From: Parus major
Taxonomy: Eukaryota; Chordata; Aves; Passeriformes; Paridae
Assembly (NCBI RefSeq): GCF_001522545.3
Contig: NC_031768.1
Coordinates: 88,720,431-88,784,430 of the forward strand
Direction of reading: 5' to 3'
Length of the DNA stretch: 64,000 nucleotides
Each line of letters starts with the position of its first letter. The first letter of the stretch is position 1. Below the pieces are notes generated by a model. The model saw only the letters and a list, made by a program, of their open reading frames with translations, was not told the DNA's origin and made no database searches. Below, one piece after another: positions 12,332-24,509 of this stretch. Position numbers and translations under genes: made by a program.

Positions 12332-12423
12332 GTTATGGATGCACGGGAAGATTTTAACGGAGTAGATGAAAAATGGTGGTGGATCCTGGAGGAGTCTGAC
12401 AGCTGCAAAGAGATAATTAGGAT
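12332..12423 (+). other. USF3: Candidate 92-nt 5' exon of USF3 (Trp-rich open frame)
   Basis: The exon is framed by a TATTCCCTTAG acceptor and a strong GAT|GTAAGT donor. It is open in the frame delivered by exon 1 for all 30 codons, including VMDAREDFNGVDEKWWWILE, and carries its own ATG at 12335 (G at -3, G at +4). Its 92-nt length is not a multiple of three. If spliced to the USF3 start exon it would shift frame and end at TGA 24520-24522. It is therefore either a 5' UTR exon with a uORF or part of an unrecognised reading frame. I do not recognise the peptide. Confidence 0.5.
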
Positions 12424-15159
12424 GTAAGTTCTTGATAGTGGCTTTGCTGCTTTGATTCCTGGTTTTTCAAGTAGTGTTCTGAGGAGCTGGCCAGGGACAG
12501 ACTGAAGTGACTGTCACTGGAGTGGCCCTGGGACATGTGCCTGGTCCAGACCTGCTGTGTGCATTGTGGACTCTCACTTGTAGCTGAAGTTTAGCTGTAT
12601 TCTGAAAGGTCAAAGATCTCTCAGGAACAAGAAGGCAAAGATTCTGTGAATGTGTTCTGCTGGCTCTGCTGGCTGAGCTACTCCAGCTGTTTTTCACCAC
12701 AGCTCTTCTTAGGTGAATGTAGGGGATGCTCCTGACTCTCTTTAGGCAGAGGAGTTACAGAGGTAGTTTTTGAGCATTGTTTGGTTGTTGGTGGTTTCTC
12801 CCCATGTGCTGAAATTATAAGAACACCTCTGGCTTCCACATATTGAAGTAAAATGAGTTAGGCCACAGAAAGATTCAGGATGGTGCCTTACAAATGTTTA
12901 AGCAGGCTTTTAATTTGCAAAATGCCCTGATGCAAAGTGTGTGACATTGTAACCAATCATGTCCCACGTGGATCTGAATTATTATAACTTATGAGTTGAA
13001 GGTGGTTGCTGCAGGAAGAAGTAGACATGAGAGGAAGTCAAGGGTTGGGACATGCTGGATTTGACAAGAGCCATTCTGTGGTTTAATTTTTGTACAGTAG
13101 TGCTTTTTAAGGTCTTAAAAATTACTTTTTAAGTGACACCTGTCAGGGGGGAGGTATAAATAGTGTAGCATTTGATATGAAGGGCTTCCCAATGAATCAT
13201 GGTTGGTTGTGTCTCAAGAACTTGTGAAAAGTACCACCAAGTCTGTGCCACTTTGAAGGACAGTGATAGCTTTCAAAGTAGGAAAACACATTCATATTTA
13301 TCCTGAGGAATTTGATTTGATTAAAGTAATCAAAAACACATCTGGAATGAAGAACTATAAAATGACTGGCAGTACTGTGGACAGACAGTACATCAGGCTG
13401 GAGGCAAGTACATTTCTTCAGGGCCCTGAGATTTATAACTGGAGTTGTTATGAAAAGATCAGAAACGTTAAAGCTGTTAGATGGTATGCATGCACACATT
13501 TACACATCTATTTTCATTTAAAAACCTTTGTTGTATGTGCAGCTTCACTGGCATTTTCATCAGGGACATGGCTCAGTAATGTTATTTAACTGAAAACTGT
13601 CTCATCTGAAATTCTCGACTGTGGTATGTATTCAGTTTTAATGAGGGGGAGTATTCAAGCAGTGTTCAAGTTATTTCAAATTACAGTAAAACATGTAAAG
13701 GTCTCACTTCCTTGATTAGGAAGTGCTGTGCAGTGCCCAGTTTATGTAATGCTGACCTAACTTGCTGTTTGAAATACAATTCTGGCTTTTATGCATGGAT
13801 ATAATGTGTCCAAAGTGTACTTTGGTTTGCTGCCTTACCAGTGAAGTGCTGTCGTCATGCTTAGAGTAAGCATGAAAGAGGTTTTGCTGTGTGCACAAGA
13901 TTGACAAATTGTGTGTAAACTGGGTTTGTTTCCTGTATGAAAAACTATGCCTTTAGTTCTCGAAGGTGAATGAGTTACTTTTGCAAGCATGACTGACCAT
14001 AGCAATCTCTTACATCAGCCATGCTGGGTGCCATTTGATTCAGAGAATAATGAAGTACTAGGCTGCTAAAAATGTTTCATGCTTCCTGGTAACAAGTGCC
14101 TTTCTCACTCAGTTACCTGAACTTCCATCAGGTTAACTGACCAATGTGAAAACCACAAATTGAAATCAGCTCCATCTAAAAGCACATCTCAGTCATGCTG
14201 GTATTCTGCTACCTGAATGGATTCTTTGTGGTCCATCTCTAGTGAGGCTGGAATGATCCAAATATGGAGCCATGAACTTTTAGGTCTAAATCTAGGTTCC
14301 TCAGAAGCTGTCATCCATTCTTCCAGCTTTTGGTGTGGTGGGCAGTCCCATGAAAAGATTGTAGAAAGCATTGACCATTAGCCTGCTGACACAATAGCAG
14401 TATAAGGGTTTTATGAGGAGAGGAGACCCTAAAGATTTGTTTATTCTTCAAGTAACTGAAGTTTAACTGAAAATAATATTGTCCATTTGGGGTGTCTGCC
14501 TGCATCTGTAGTCTGTGGCTGGCTTCAGGGACACTTAACTCATGCCAGCCTTCAACCTTTGAAGCTGGACTCTGCTTTGCTTTCATGCATCAGTGAAGCT
14601 GTTACCTAGTTGAACATAGTTCTTGTACAGAGCTTCATGCTACAGCTCTTCGTGCTCATTTACTCCAGTAGTAAAGTGGTACTCCAAACCAGCAACAAGG
14701 AACATATTTTCACTGCTGGAGTATCCCTAATATTCAGAGATGCTTTAATTCAGAAATGTTTAAATATTATGCATCTATTGCTTAAATACCTTCTTCTTCA
14801 TGAAAATCCCTCACTTGATGGAGATTCTGGGACTTCTTGTATAATTGAAGAAGCTTAACTAGTTTTGGCATCATCTTGAGTCAGTTTCACACATATTAAG
14901 CCAGCACTGCCACCATGAGAAGCAATCTTGTTTCAGTGCACTTATTTGGGAGTGTGGTGCATCTCTGTGATCTTTTTGCAAAGTAAATTCTAAGTTGAAG
15001 TAGTGTTCTCATCTGGCCTCATGGGTGAGGAGTGCTGGTGAACCAGGGGAGAGACTACATCTCTCAGCAATATTTTGAAGGAGTTGGGACGGTAGGGGAA
15101 GATAACCATCTCAAGGATTTTCCCATTATTGCTAGAAGAAATAGGCTGACAGGAATTTT

Positions 15160-15600
15160 GTGCAGTTCAACGAGGGCAAAATCCTGCACTTGGGGAAGAA
15201 CATATCAGCCCACCAATACATAGCTGGAAAGTGCCTTGGCAAAAAAGGACCTGGTGGACACCAAGTTGAACATGAACTAACAAAGTGTCCTTGTGGCAAA
15301 GGTGGCGAGTGGGCTCCATTTGATACAGGAGTGTCAGCGAGCTGAGGGAGGTGATCCTTCCACTTCACTTGGCACTGGTGAGGCCACACCTGGCATCTTG
15401 TGTTGGGTTTTAGGTTCCCCAGTACGAGAAAAACATGTATGTACCATAGAGAGTCCATTGAAAGGCCACAAAGACAATGTACAGGAGCATCTCTTGTCTT
15501 GAGAGGCCAAGGGAGCTGTGATTGTTCAGCCTGGAAAGGAGAAGGCTCAGGGAGAATCCCACCTGTAAACTGTCTCAACAGACTTTACAGTCCATCTTTG
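15160..15600 (+). mobile_element. CR1 LINE fragment (internal/3' part, degraded)
   Basis: The sequence has the CR1 order of landmarks: the end of the reverse-transcriptase frame (GTTCAACGAGGGCAAAATCC, CTGCACTTGGG), then GACCTGGTGG, GGTGAGGCCACACCTGG and CAGCCTGGAAAGGAGAAGGC. It is 5'-truncated and lacks the terminal 3' part. Many indels break the frame, so it is an old, dead copy in the USF3 intron. Confidence 0.85.
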
Positions 15601-17278
15601 TGGTTTTTCTGTTTTATTCTGGGCAGGAATGGGAAGACCCTGTGTTTCCTAGCTTGGAAATATTAAGTATGTGAGCTGTCCCTTGCTAAGGAATGCAATG
15701 GAGTTCTCCCACTCCTAGTTTCACTTTAAGGTATTTACCAAGTCAGTCTTAGGTGGCAACAGGGAGGTAATTTCACAGTTATAGAAGAAAAAGATAGAGT
15801 AGAAGTAAGTAATTTTCATTTTATGGAATGTTTTTTAATGAAGTAAAACTTGCAGGATCATGGTATCAGTCTGTCCCATTTATCCATTCCTTTTAGACTG
15901 CTGCGAAGTAGTAACTTGGAAATCTGGTTGAAGTTTCTTCTCTATTGTCAGTGTTAAATTTCTACTGCAGTCTTATTTGCTTTTCCTAGTGCTTTCAGAA
16001 CTACTTACTCACCTCAGATAGCTAATATACAGTAACTCTCCTAAGCTAAATAAGTAGTTCCTAAAGCGGTGGATTTACTGAATTCAGTTTTTCTATGGAT
16101 TTGCACCTAATAGGTGCGTTTTCTTGTGTCTAATGTGAATTGATTTTGATTTTTAATTTCGTCTTTGAAAGTGTTATGAAAGTGTGCTTGCTTTCTCTGG
16201 TCATCTGGGCTCAGATAATTTTAGTTTGGACCTCTCTGTTAAATATAATTAAAATAATGTGCAGCTTTATCTCTGCCAGTATTATTCAAAACTGTCAACC
16301 TGTCAAACATCCAGATTGCAAGATGAGTCCTTTATTCCTGGAACTGAAGTAATTGCCCAGTGCACCCACTTCATAGATCCAAGAAAAAAACCTCTGAAAA
16401 TCAAAGGTGTAATTGCATTGAGGTTGTGAAGGAGAATGAGCTGCCTGTCCACTAAAACCTTTAGTGAGTAGTCTGCTTATAAAATGTACGTTGCAAGGTT
16501 GTGGAGGCTTTGTTTGGTTTTCTTGGATTTGGGGGCAGAGTGTGTGTGCTTGTTTTTGAAAGCTCATTGAAGTGTAATTAGTGAGTTTGTTTGATGAGTT
16601 TATACATTAAAACTGAAATTCTGTTTTATGGTACCTTCTTCCTCAGCCATTTTTGATTTTGGCCCCATTAAGATTCATAGGGAAATCCCGTAACTCTGGA
16701 AGGGCAGAGATTTGTTTGTAACAGAATCTCAGTTTTGATCTCTTCTGCATGTTGTAGTGGAACTTTTTAGTGCAGGCCCATAGAATATTGCTTTCTTTAT
16801 CATGGACCCTTGATGAGTTCTTTGTTCGTGTCAGATTTCTCAAACTCCAAGCCTATAAAATATTTAAGGACTTGACTGTGTAATCCTTTGTACTGAATGA
16901 CTCATATCTGAAAAGAAGAAATTTGACACATAAACTCTCTGGATGCCCTGAACATTTTGCTTCTAGGATATTTTGCCCCGCTTGTTAGTTAGGGTCCTCA
17001 GGAGAGAGCAGCAAAGCAGTTTGGCACGTGTCAGAAAATGCCTTGACACCTCCTTGGGACCTTACATGGTTTTATAAACAGACTGTGTGAGGATCCTTTG
17101 TAGTTGCAGAACAAAAAGAGCTCAGCTTAAAACAAAAGCAGTGAAGCAAAGAATACTGCTCTGGCTAAATCATTGTAGCCAAAATGAATGTTTTTATGTT
17201 GTAATTCTTAATCGGTTGTCAGGCTCTGTGACAAGGTACTGCTCTTTGGATAGAGATTTCATTTCTAGATAAGGTGAC

Positions 17279-17488
17279 ATGAGAAAGCAGAATTGGGCTG
17301 GCTGTCGCTGGAGCAGGTTGCCCAGGGAAGCTGCAGGTGCCCTATCCCTGGAAGTGTTCAAGGCCAGGCTGGATGGGGCTCTGAGCAACCTGGTTTAGTG
17401 GGAGGTGTTCCTGCCTAAGGCAGGGAGGTTGGAATGAGACGATTTTTAAGGTTCCTTCCAACCCAAACCATTTTGTGATTCTATGACT
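17279..17488 (+). mobile_element. CR1 LINE 3' end
   Basis: This is a typical CR1 3' terminus: GGAGCAGGTTGCCCAGGGAAG, CCCTGGAAGTGTTCAAGGCC, GGTTGGAATGAGACGATTTTT and CCTTCCAACCCAAACCATTT, ending at GTGATTCTATGA. It is short, 5'-truncated and non-coding. It may be a separate insertion from the fragment at 15.2-15.6 kb. Confidence 0.92.
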
Positions 17489-20400
17489 TACAGCTTCTAC
17501 ATTTGTCCAGTCATTCTTTGGTGTTTCAAATACAGCTTTCATACATGGATGGATTCCTGAGTTATAAATAACCATCTTGGTCACAGCATTTGGAGACCAT
17601 GATGATTTGTATGTTTCAGCTCTTTTTCAGGAAAACAATTCCTTGTTCTTTAGGCAACATGCTGCTGCAAGGCTGTGCTCACTGAGGGCTGCCCTTGCTC
17701 AGGAGTGAGTGGCAGAGCACTCTCAGCCTCAGCCTGCTGCAGGCAATCTTTGCCATCTGATCCAGGTAACCTAACCCACACCCCCACCACAGAGGTGATG
17801 ACCTGTGTTAGGAGGAACTTGCCCGCAATTCACTTGGTATCCACTTAGCCTTCACCATCAAAACATGCTTGTGGCTCCTTTGTCAAGCACAGCATAATTA
17901 GATGTCTGTCTTCTCTTTGAAAACCACTTTCTGTTTTGAAGTGTACCACGGATCACTGGGCATTGGAAGCCAGGGAGATGAGCACTGTCTTTCGACATAG
18001 AGACATTTTTCACACCTTCTCACTTCCTTAGTGAAATTGGTACAGGTGGTAACTTGTAAATCTCAGCGCAATACATGGAGAACAGGGGATCAGGAGGATT
18101 TCCCTGGTTATTCCTTTTTTATTTCCTAAAGAAAAGAGTGATGGTCCCCTTATTTTGAGTAGCTGAAGACACACTTTAAGGTGAGAGCCCTTTGTGATTC
18201 TGGCTTGTGCACTGGTTGCATAATTACAGTTCTTTAGCTCCCAAATGTCTGCTTCCCTGTAACACTTGCCCCAGACCACAGGAGATGGTTCCCTTAGGCA
18301 TCTTCCTTTGCTTGCACTGTGCACTTCAGTTTGTTTGCAGTACCAAGATCATCTGCACAAGGTATGGGGGTGGCAGCAGCTCTCACCTGGGTGCAAAATG
18401 TCCAGAAATACCTCTCCTTAAATATTTTGCAGTGAGTAAGAGACTTGGTTCTGTGGACATGAGCACTCTCTCTGCCCCTCCTCTAAGGTGTAAAAATAAA
18501 TGTACTTAGGTAGACTCTGGAGGGAACAACAGTAGACAAAGAAGAATAAATATGAGAGCTGGATCTTCAGGTGATTAACAGGGAAGTTTATTTGTTGTTG
18601 TTTGTTGTTGTTTTGTTTTTTTTATCTTATGACGTTTTATTGAGCAGATCTGGTCAGGATTTCTCCAAGTGACCCTACACCTGTGCTATCCTAAAATATG
18701 GTTTCAAAACTAAATGGTCAGTGCAGTTGCCATTGATATTTTGAAAATTACAAATGAAAACAAAACTAATGTAGATATGAGGAAATATCACTTGAGTAAT
18801 TACGCTTTCTCTTCCTCCAATGCTATTACAAAAAAAAAAAAACCCTGAACATTTTCTTTCTAGTTCTTGCATGTTGTTACATAAGAGCCTTACTAGAACT
18901 TTGCTTTAAGTCAACAGGAGGAAAAATACTAATATATTTCAGTTTAGATAATACAAACAAAAGAGGCAGAATAAAAATATCTAAAGCAGATAAATTTTCT
19001 TTCTATCTGTTGTTTGTAAGCACCTTAAAAAAAAAAAGTTGCCTCATGTAATAAGTTTTTGCTTATTGGCTTTGTTGTTTGTTTTTTTTTAAACTTTTGC
19101 AGAAGCTCTGGGAACAGTTTGGTTGGCCTGGGAAACTCTGAACTGGTTTGCATCAGGAGTATCTTCCTCAGCACAAGGTGGCAGTCCCACTCTGAGCCAG
19201 CTGGTCAGCCAGCATGTCCACGCTGCAGGGCTGGTCACAGACCCAGCCGTGTCCAGTCCTTTACCTGACCTCACTTCTCCTCCTCTGCTCAGGTTTTTGT
19301 AAACATCTGGGAACTTCACCTCTTTGAGAGGTTGCAGTTAGGTCAGTCAATGGGCCCAGCTGCTGTGAGGGAGTGGAGTAAGGGACGCAGTAACAGGGAA
19401 ATCTCAATTTCTTCCGAAACCAAACTGATAGATCTTTTTCCTCCTATCAGGAAAAATAACATTTTTCATTTTCCTATATGATAGTCAGCAGGTTGCTTTG
19501 ATAGGCTGCAGTAGTTAATGGACACAGGTAACAATCACAAAGGTAAGCTTTGTGTTAGTGTTTCCTGCAGTCATTTTATTAGGTAAATACAAAAATAGAA
19601 TAGAACCATTCCAAGGGGGAATAAAGAAAGGGCAGTAAATTGTGTCTCTTGATTGCAAGGGCACCTTGCTTGTCATTAAAAGCTTGGATGAAGTCCCTGA
19701 TTAAAGCTAGCTTTGTTCTCAAACATGCATGGAAGATTGGAGAAGTGAGCTCCAGCAGTTACTTGGATGAAGAAGACACTCTGTCTCAGGAAAAAAGCAT
19801 TTGAGTAATTCTTATTTGTGCCTTGGAACTGATCTTAGCTTTACATTAAGGCTAACTGCATGAGGTATACATGTAAGAACCAGTAAGAACTGTGAGATTG
19901 CAGCAGTGTGACAGCATAAGCTTGCTGAAGGATATTGAGACAAAGAAAGATTTGGACTGCTGGTAGGTTTGCAGAATATGTGTAGTTGCATATAAAAAAG
20001 ATTATTTCTGCCTGATGCAGAAGAGTGGAATGGCTTTACTAATTTGAGGAAGATTGTCTTGTACAGCCAAAGGTAGCAGATTGGAATAATTATTTTCTTT
20101 CTTAAAATGAATATTAAATTTGGAAACAATTCCTAAATAGGGAGTAAAAAAATAATACCAAATAAAATAATCTGAATTAGCTTTTTCTTATATTTGCTGA
20201 GTGCATGTTTTGAAGAAGAGATTTAATCAAATTTGCTGAATAACACCTGGAAAGATGGGTGGTAGACAAGAAGATGTTTAAATAAATTTGTTTTAAGTTT
20301 ATACCCTATGTTTCAGAACAGTGGAAGAGATTAAATTATGTTAAACTTTAATCTTCAGAACAAAAAATATCCTTTAATTTCTGAGGATGACATTGCATTT

Positions 20401-22555
20401 AAATTAAAATCAATATTTTATGTTGACATTGTGAAAACTGTTAACTGCATAAAGCTTGAGGGAAGCTTGGTACTAAATAAATATAAATGATGAGTTTCTG
20501 CTTCTTCATCTGTTCTAAGAATTTGGATTTTGCTACATTTTCTCTGCAGATGACATTCCGCTGAGCGAGCATATTTCATGAGTGAACTTAAAATACATTT
20601 GTCTCTCAGCTTATGAGGCAAATACTTGTCTTCTGCTTTAGAGAATCCATGAAGGGATCTTGCCATGAAGAAGTAGTACCTGACAAGGGAGAAGTAAAGG
20701 GAAGCCCACTGTCAAAGCTCTGCCCATGCAACAGCTGAGGGGGAGAAGTGAAAAATCAGTGTAAACATTCATTAGCCCTCAGAAATCTCCACCTGGGCAG
20801 TATTTTTGTTTTCTATTTAATTTACAAAGCCCCTGTTTTCAGCAGCCCTTAAGAAAACCTCCTCCCTGGTATTGTCAGCTTGAGCTGTTTCATGGATTAT
20901 CAAGTAAAATGCAAAGGTTTCTGTCCTTACAGAATAAGAACAGGGAAAACCAGCTTCAGTTCTCATGGTACAATCTATCAGTAGAAAGCCCAGAGTTTTA
21001 GAGAAGTGTTACTTAACAAATTTAACCATTTATTTTCAGTGGAGCTCAAAATAAACCAATTGATTAATTAGATAATGTTACAGCCTTGCTTTTTCCTCTC
21101 AGGACCACGAAAGTTGGGAGCATTGGTTGAGTGGTAAACTGATAAACTTCACCTGAAGTAATTCCACAGTAAAGTGGAGTTAGGGTATCAGTCACAACAT
21201 TCCTGTGCCATGTCCCCTATGTGAAATGGGCTGCAGATCCCAGTGGAACTGAAGCATATCAAACACAGACTTTAAGTTTACATTTGTGAGGCTTATACAC
21301 TCAGTGTGGCAACAAATGGCTTGATGCAGGGAACAGCATCACTTGGAAGAAGCTTACTGACATTATTTTAAAAAGAAGGGCAGAAGAGGAAGAAAGAAGT
21401 GGGGTCTTTGACATGTAATAAAAATTTTCTATTATTTTTCAGGATAAAAAATGGTTAGGAACTATATTAATAAATTACAGCACAAATTTTCACTAGGGCC
21501 TTGTCTATCTATCTTCCAGAATTCTATATACAATGAATTACTGAATCATTTCAGCATCTGCTCAGCATTAAGAAATAAGGCAGTTGGAATATTGTGTATA
21601 TCATGACTTTGGGAGATAGGAATGGCTGCTGTTAAGAAAAAGAACTTTGCTGAGTGGACACAGGAGAAGCTAAAATACAGGAGTATGGAGAACTCGTGTC
21701 AGGAGGGAGAAGTGGGTGCTCTGACTTAGGGCAGGGGGAAGATGGGGCTGTGAATGTGTTCTGGGCCATGCAGCTGGAGTCAGAACAGCTGTGTCTTCTG
21801 GGGAGGGGTCTTTGTGGGTGGGTGCTTTTTTACATCCTTACCTTCACACAGTTGTGCTTTCTCTGTAGCCCTGCATGGTAGCTGACCATCTAAATCCACA
21901 CTGATGCTTTCTGTGTTAAATACACTGCAATTCAGAAATACTCCTTTGGTTCTTGAGCTGTATAAATTTGCAAGATTAAAAAAATTTGATTGCTTGGTAA
22001 ATACATTAGTCTTTCAAAAATGTGAAGTTCACCAAAACTAAGACCTCTTTTATCTTTTTGCTCTGATTTCCAGCATATTTGCTATGGTCTCATAATGCCC
22101 AATAACAGACATCTCAGTTCTGTCTTTAATAGGTGGTGCAGAAATCAAGAAACAGGGTATGTGACTGCCACATGACACAATCCAGAATCTTCCTTTTTCT
22201 AAGTACATTTGAGAGCTTTGCTTTACCAGAAGTGTGCCCATGTGCTCACATCCTCACTAAACAGAAACAGTACTAAATTAAATGATCCCTTTGCCCCGTC
22301 AAGTACTTATTTCACTTGCTACACAAGGTGCTGCCTCAGTGATGGATATATGAGTGTAGTGTCACCAGGCAGCTGCTCTGCTGCTCCTGTCTCTACTGGT
22401 AGCCTTAATGGACATAGGTTCTGCTGGGAACTCTGCTGAAAGGAGGTGTGCTGGCCTCAGTCACTCCATGTACACCTGAACATCTCTCTGGTTGCCAACA
22501 GTGTCCAAGATGTCTGGGCTCTAACTGGGTTTTATTTTTTTTTTTTTATAATCAG

Positions 22556-22632
22556 AACCGTTCATCTGCTAAGGTCTCCCAGCTAACCCCTTCATCATCA
22601 CCTGGTACAGTGAATGCAGCTAGAATCAGTGA
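22556..22632 (+). other. Candidate 77-nt 5' exon
   Basis: A very strong polypyrimidine tract with AG (ending 22555) and a consensus donor (GTGA|GTAAGT, cut after 22632) frame 77 nt. These would make a good internal exon on the USF3 strand. It is open in one frame (NRSSAKVSQLTPSSSPGTVN and onward), but 26 open codons can occur by chance. The splice-site quality is the only evidence, and it could be an unused cryptic exon. Confidence 0.3.
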
Positions 22633-24509
22633 GTAAGTACTACTGACCATCACCAGCTCTCTGCAGGAGAGATAAGTGATAGATGCCTTGGGTGGGAAAC
22701 TGGCTTTCTTGGCTTTCAGAGTTGTGAGTTTTTACTAACTTGGACAGCCTGGTATAACAACTGGATTAATCTTACTAAATATAAACTCAAATAAATTTGT
22801 TTTTAATCCAAGCTAATTAGATTTAAAGGAGAAGAAATCTTGTTTTTAAGACAAGGTAACACAGTTTATAAGGGCGTGCATGGAAGTGCTGAAGTTGCAC
22901 CGCTGCTTTCTCCCACAGTAAAAGACTGTTAACTCTCTCAGGTGTTTTCATAATTTATGCAGGGGATGGTCAGTGAGCACAGAGAAAGCAGAGTTTGGAG
23001 GGATATAAATGGAAAGTGATGTGTTCCCATTGCTGGCTGGAGAGGGCTGTGATGGCTGTGTTTAGGTAGGCTGTGTGTAACACCCTGTGAGGCAGTGGAA
23101 TGCTCTAACTCCTCTTAAAAGTGGATTAAAGTTTTGTGATGTTGTGAACGCTGCTGTGTAGGTGGAGTTGAATTATGTTCCTGAAATCTTCAGGCACTTT
23201 GAGTTCCCTGAGTTGGATCTATTCATAGATGTTTCTTGTTCAAGAAACATTCAAAGATGTTTCTTGTTTGCTTTATTTTATGGTTTGCCGACATCTCCCA
23301 AGTCTTCCCTGGAACAGAGAAAGTACTCCAAAATTAGAGTGGTAAACAGCTTCAGCCCTAATGTTTTTCATCCTTTAATCTTTTCTGAATGCACTACATT
23401 TAATTAACTTCTAGAAAAAAAGGCCAAAAAGCAGTATCTAAATTCAGCTGTGGTACAATACTAATTATTTCTGTTAGTGTGACACACACACGGGTGTGTG
23501 CACAGAGCACTTTGTGAAGTGAATGCTTCAGTGCTTTGGGAGCTCCATATATTCTGATTTTCTGGTTTGTAAGGACATTATTTTGGGGGCTTGTTTTTGA
23601 TGTCAGTGCCAGTAGTGGTAGGCTCAGTTTACATTAATAACTGCTTGGTGTTTAAAGTTACACTAAAAACCACCCCCGTTTCCTTGCAATCCAAAAAAAT
23701 AGACAAAAAATACCCTAAAGATTGAATGAAGCCAGTGAGCTTTCCAGGAGTAGCCAGGGAAAGGTGAAGCCACAAGGAGTTTGAGGGCCCGTGGGGAGAG
23801 TTGCAATAACAGGTTGGTGAAAGAGTGTGAAAGTAAATACAGAGTTCAGACATATCAAAAAACAGATCTTTTTTTTCCTGTTGTCATCTACAGTATACAT
23901 TGCTCTCAAAAATATATTTCTCTGGTAGATATGCGTTCAACCATCATTGACTTAATCTCATCTTTTGTGTAGTTTTATAATGTTTTTGTTTGTCTAAATA
24001 CAGGCTACCTATCTGTTCAAGATGAGGACAAGTTAGATGCAATTCATTAGGCTGTTATGTATAACTTCAGTTCATAACTTTAATTTTAACTGAATTTTAC
24101 ATATCTGAGAGCATAGGGGTGTCATTTTTTTGGTTGTTTTGAGGTATACAGTAATTTAATAGCAAGTAAGTTTTGTAATCTGCTACATTAAGAGCACTCT
24201 AAACTTGTAGCTTATGAAATGTCCTCATTGTAGCTTGTTTTTTGCTTAGCATTCATACTTTATTTTGAACTGGGAATTGAATGCATATTCAGTAAGGAAG
24301 GGCTGATAAGGGAAAACGTTTTTTAATGTCACAAAAAAAACCCCAGTCTGAATCAAGGGGATGGACTTGTGCCTACACTGTAGTGGGGCCCCATCCTTGT
24401 GCTCCAAGGCAAACCCATGTAACAAATGTCATGGGCTAAGAATTCAGAAAAGTGCAGGAATTGTTAATTCCTTCCATGATTTTTTCCTCAGACTCTCTTC
24501 TCCGAAACC

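Larger units (their letters stand above)
12424..24491 (+). other. USF3: USF3 5' intron(s)
   Basis: About 12 kb upstream of the USF3 start codon. It contains a CR1 fragment at about 15160-15600, a CR1 3' end at about 17279-17488 and a candidate exon at 22556-22632. Simple tracts are present, for example TTG/T-rich at about 18590-18620 and poly-A near 18830. I saw nothing else: no RNA gene, no second promoter island and no protein-like frame. Confidence 0.7.

Noticed and set aside
12965..17030. CACGTG E-boxes at 12965-12970 and 17025-17030 as USF3 autoregulatory sites
   Set aside because: Two six-base matches in 12 kb of intron are close to chance, and the USF3 basic region may not prefer this site.
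23229..23262. GTTTCTTG-TT-CAAGAAAC palindrome next to a second GATGTTTCTTGTT, resembling a heat-shock element
   Set aside because: Deep intronic, isolated, with no nearby promoter.
23483..23500. CACACAC/GTGTGTG inverted repeat
   Set aside because: A short dinucleotide-repeat palindrome, common by chance, with no context suggesting function.
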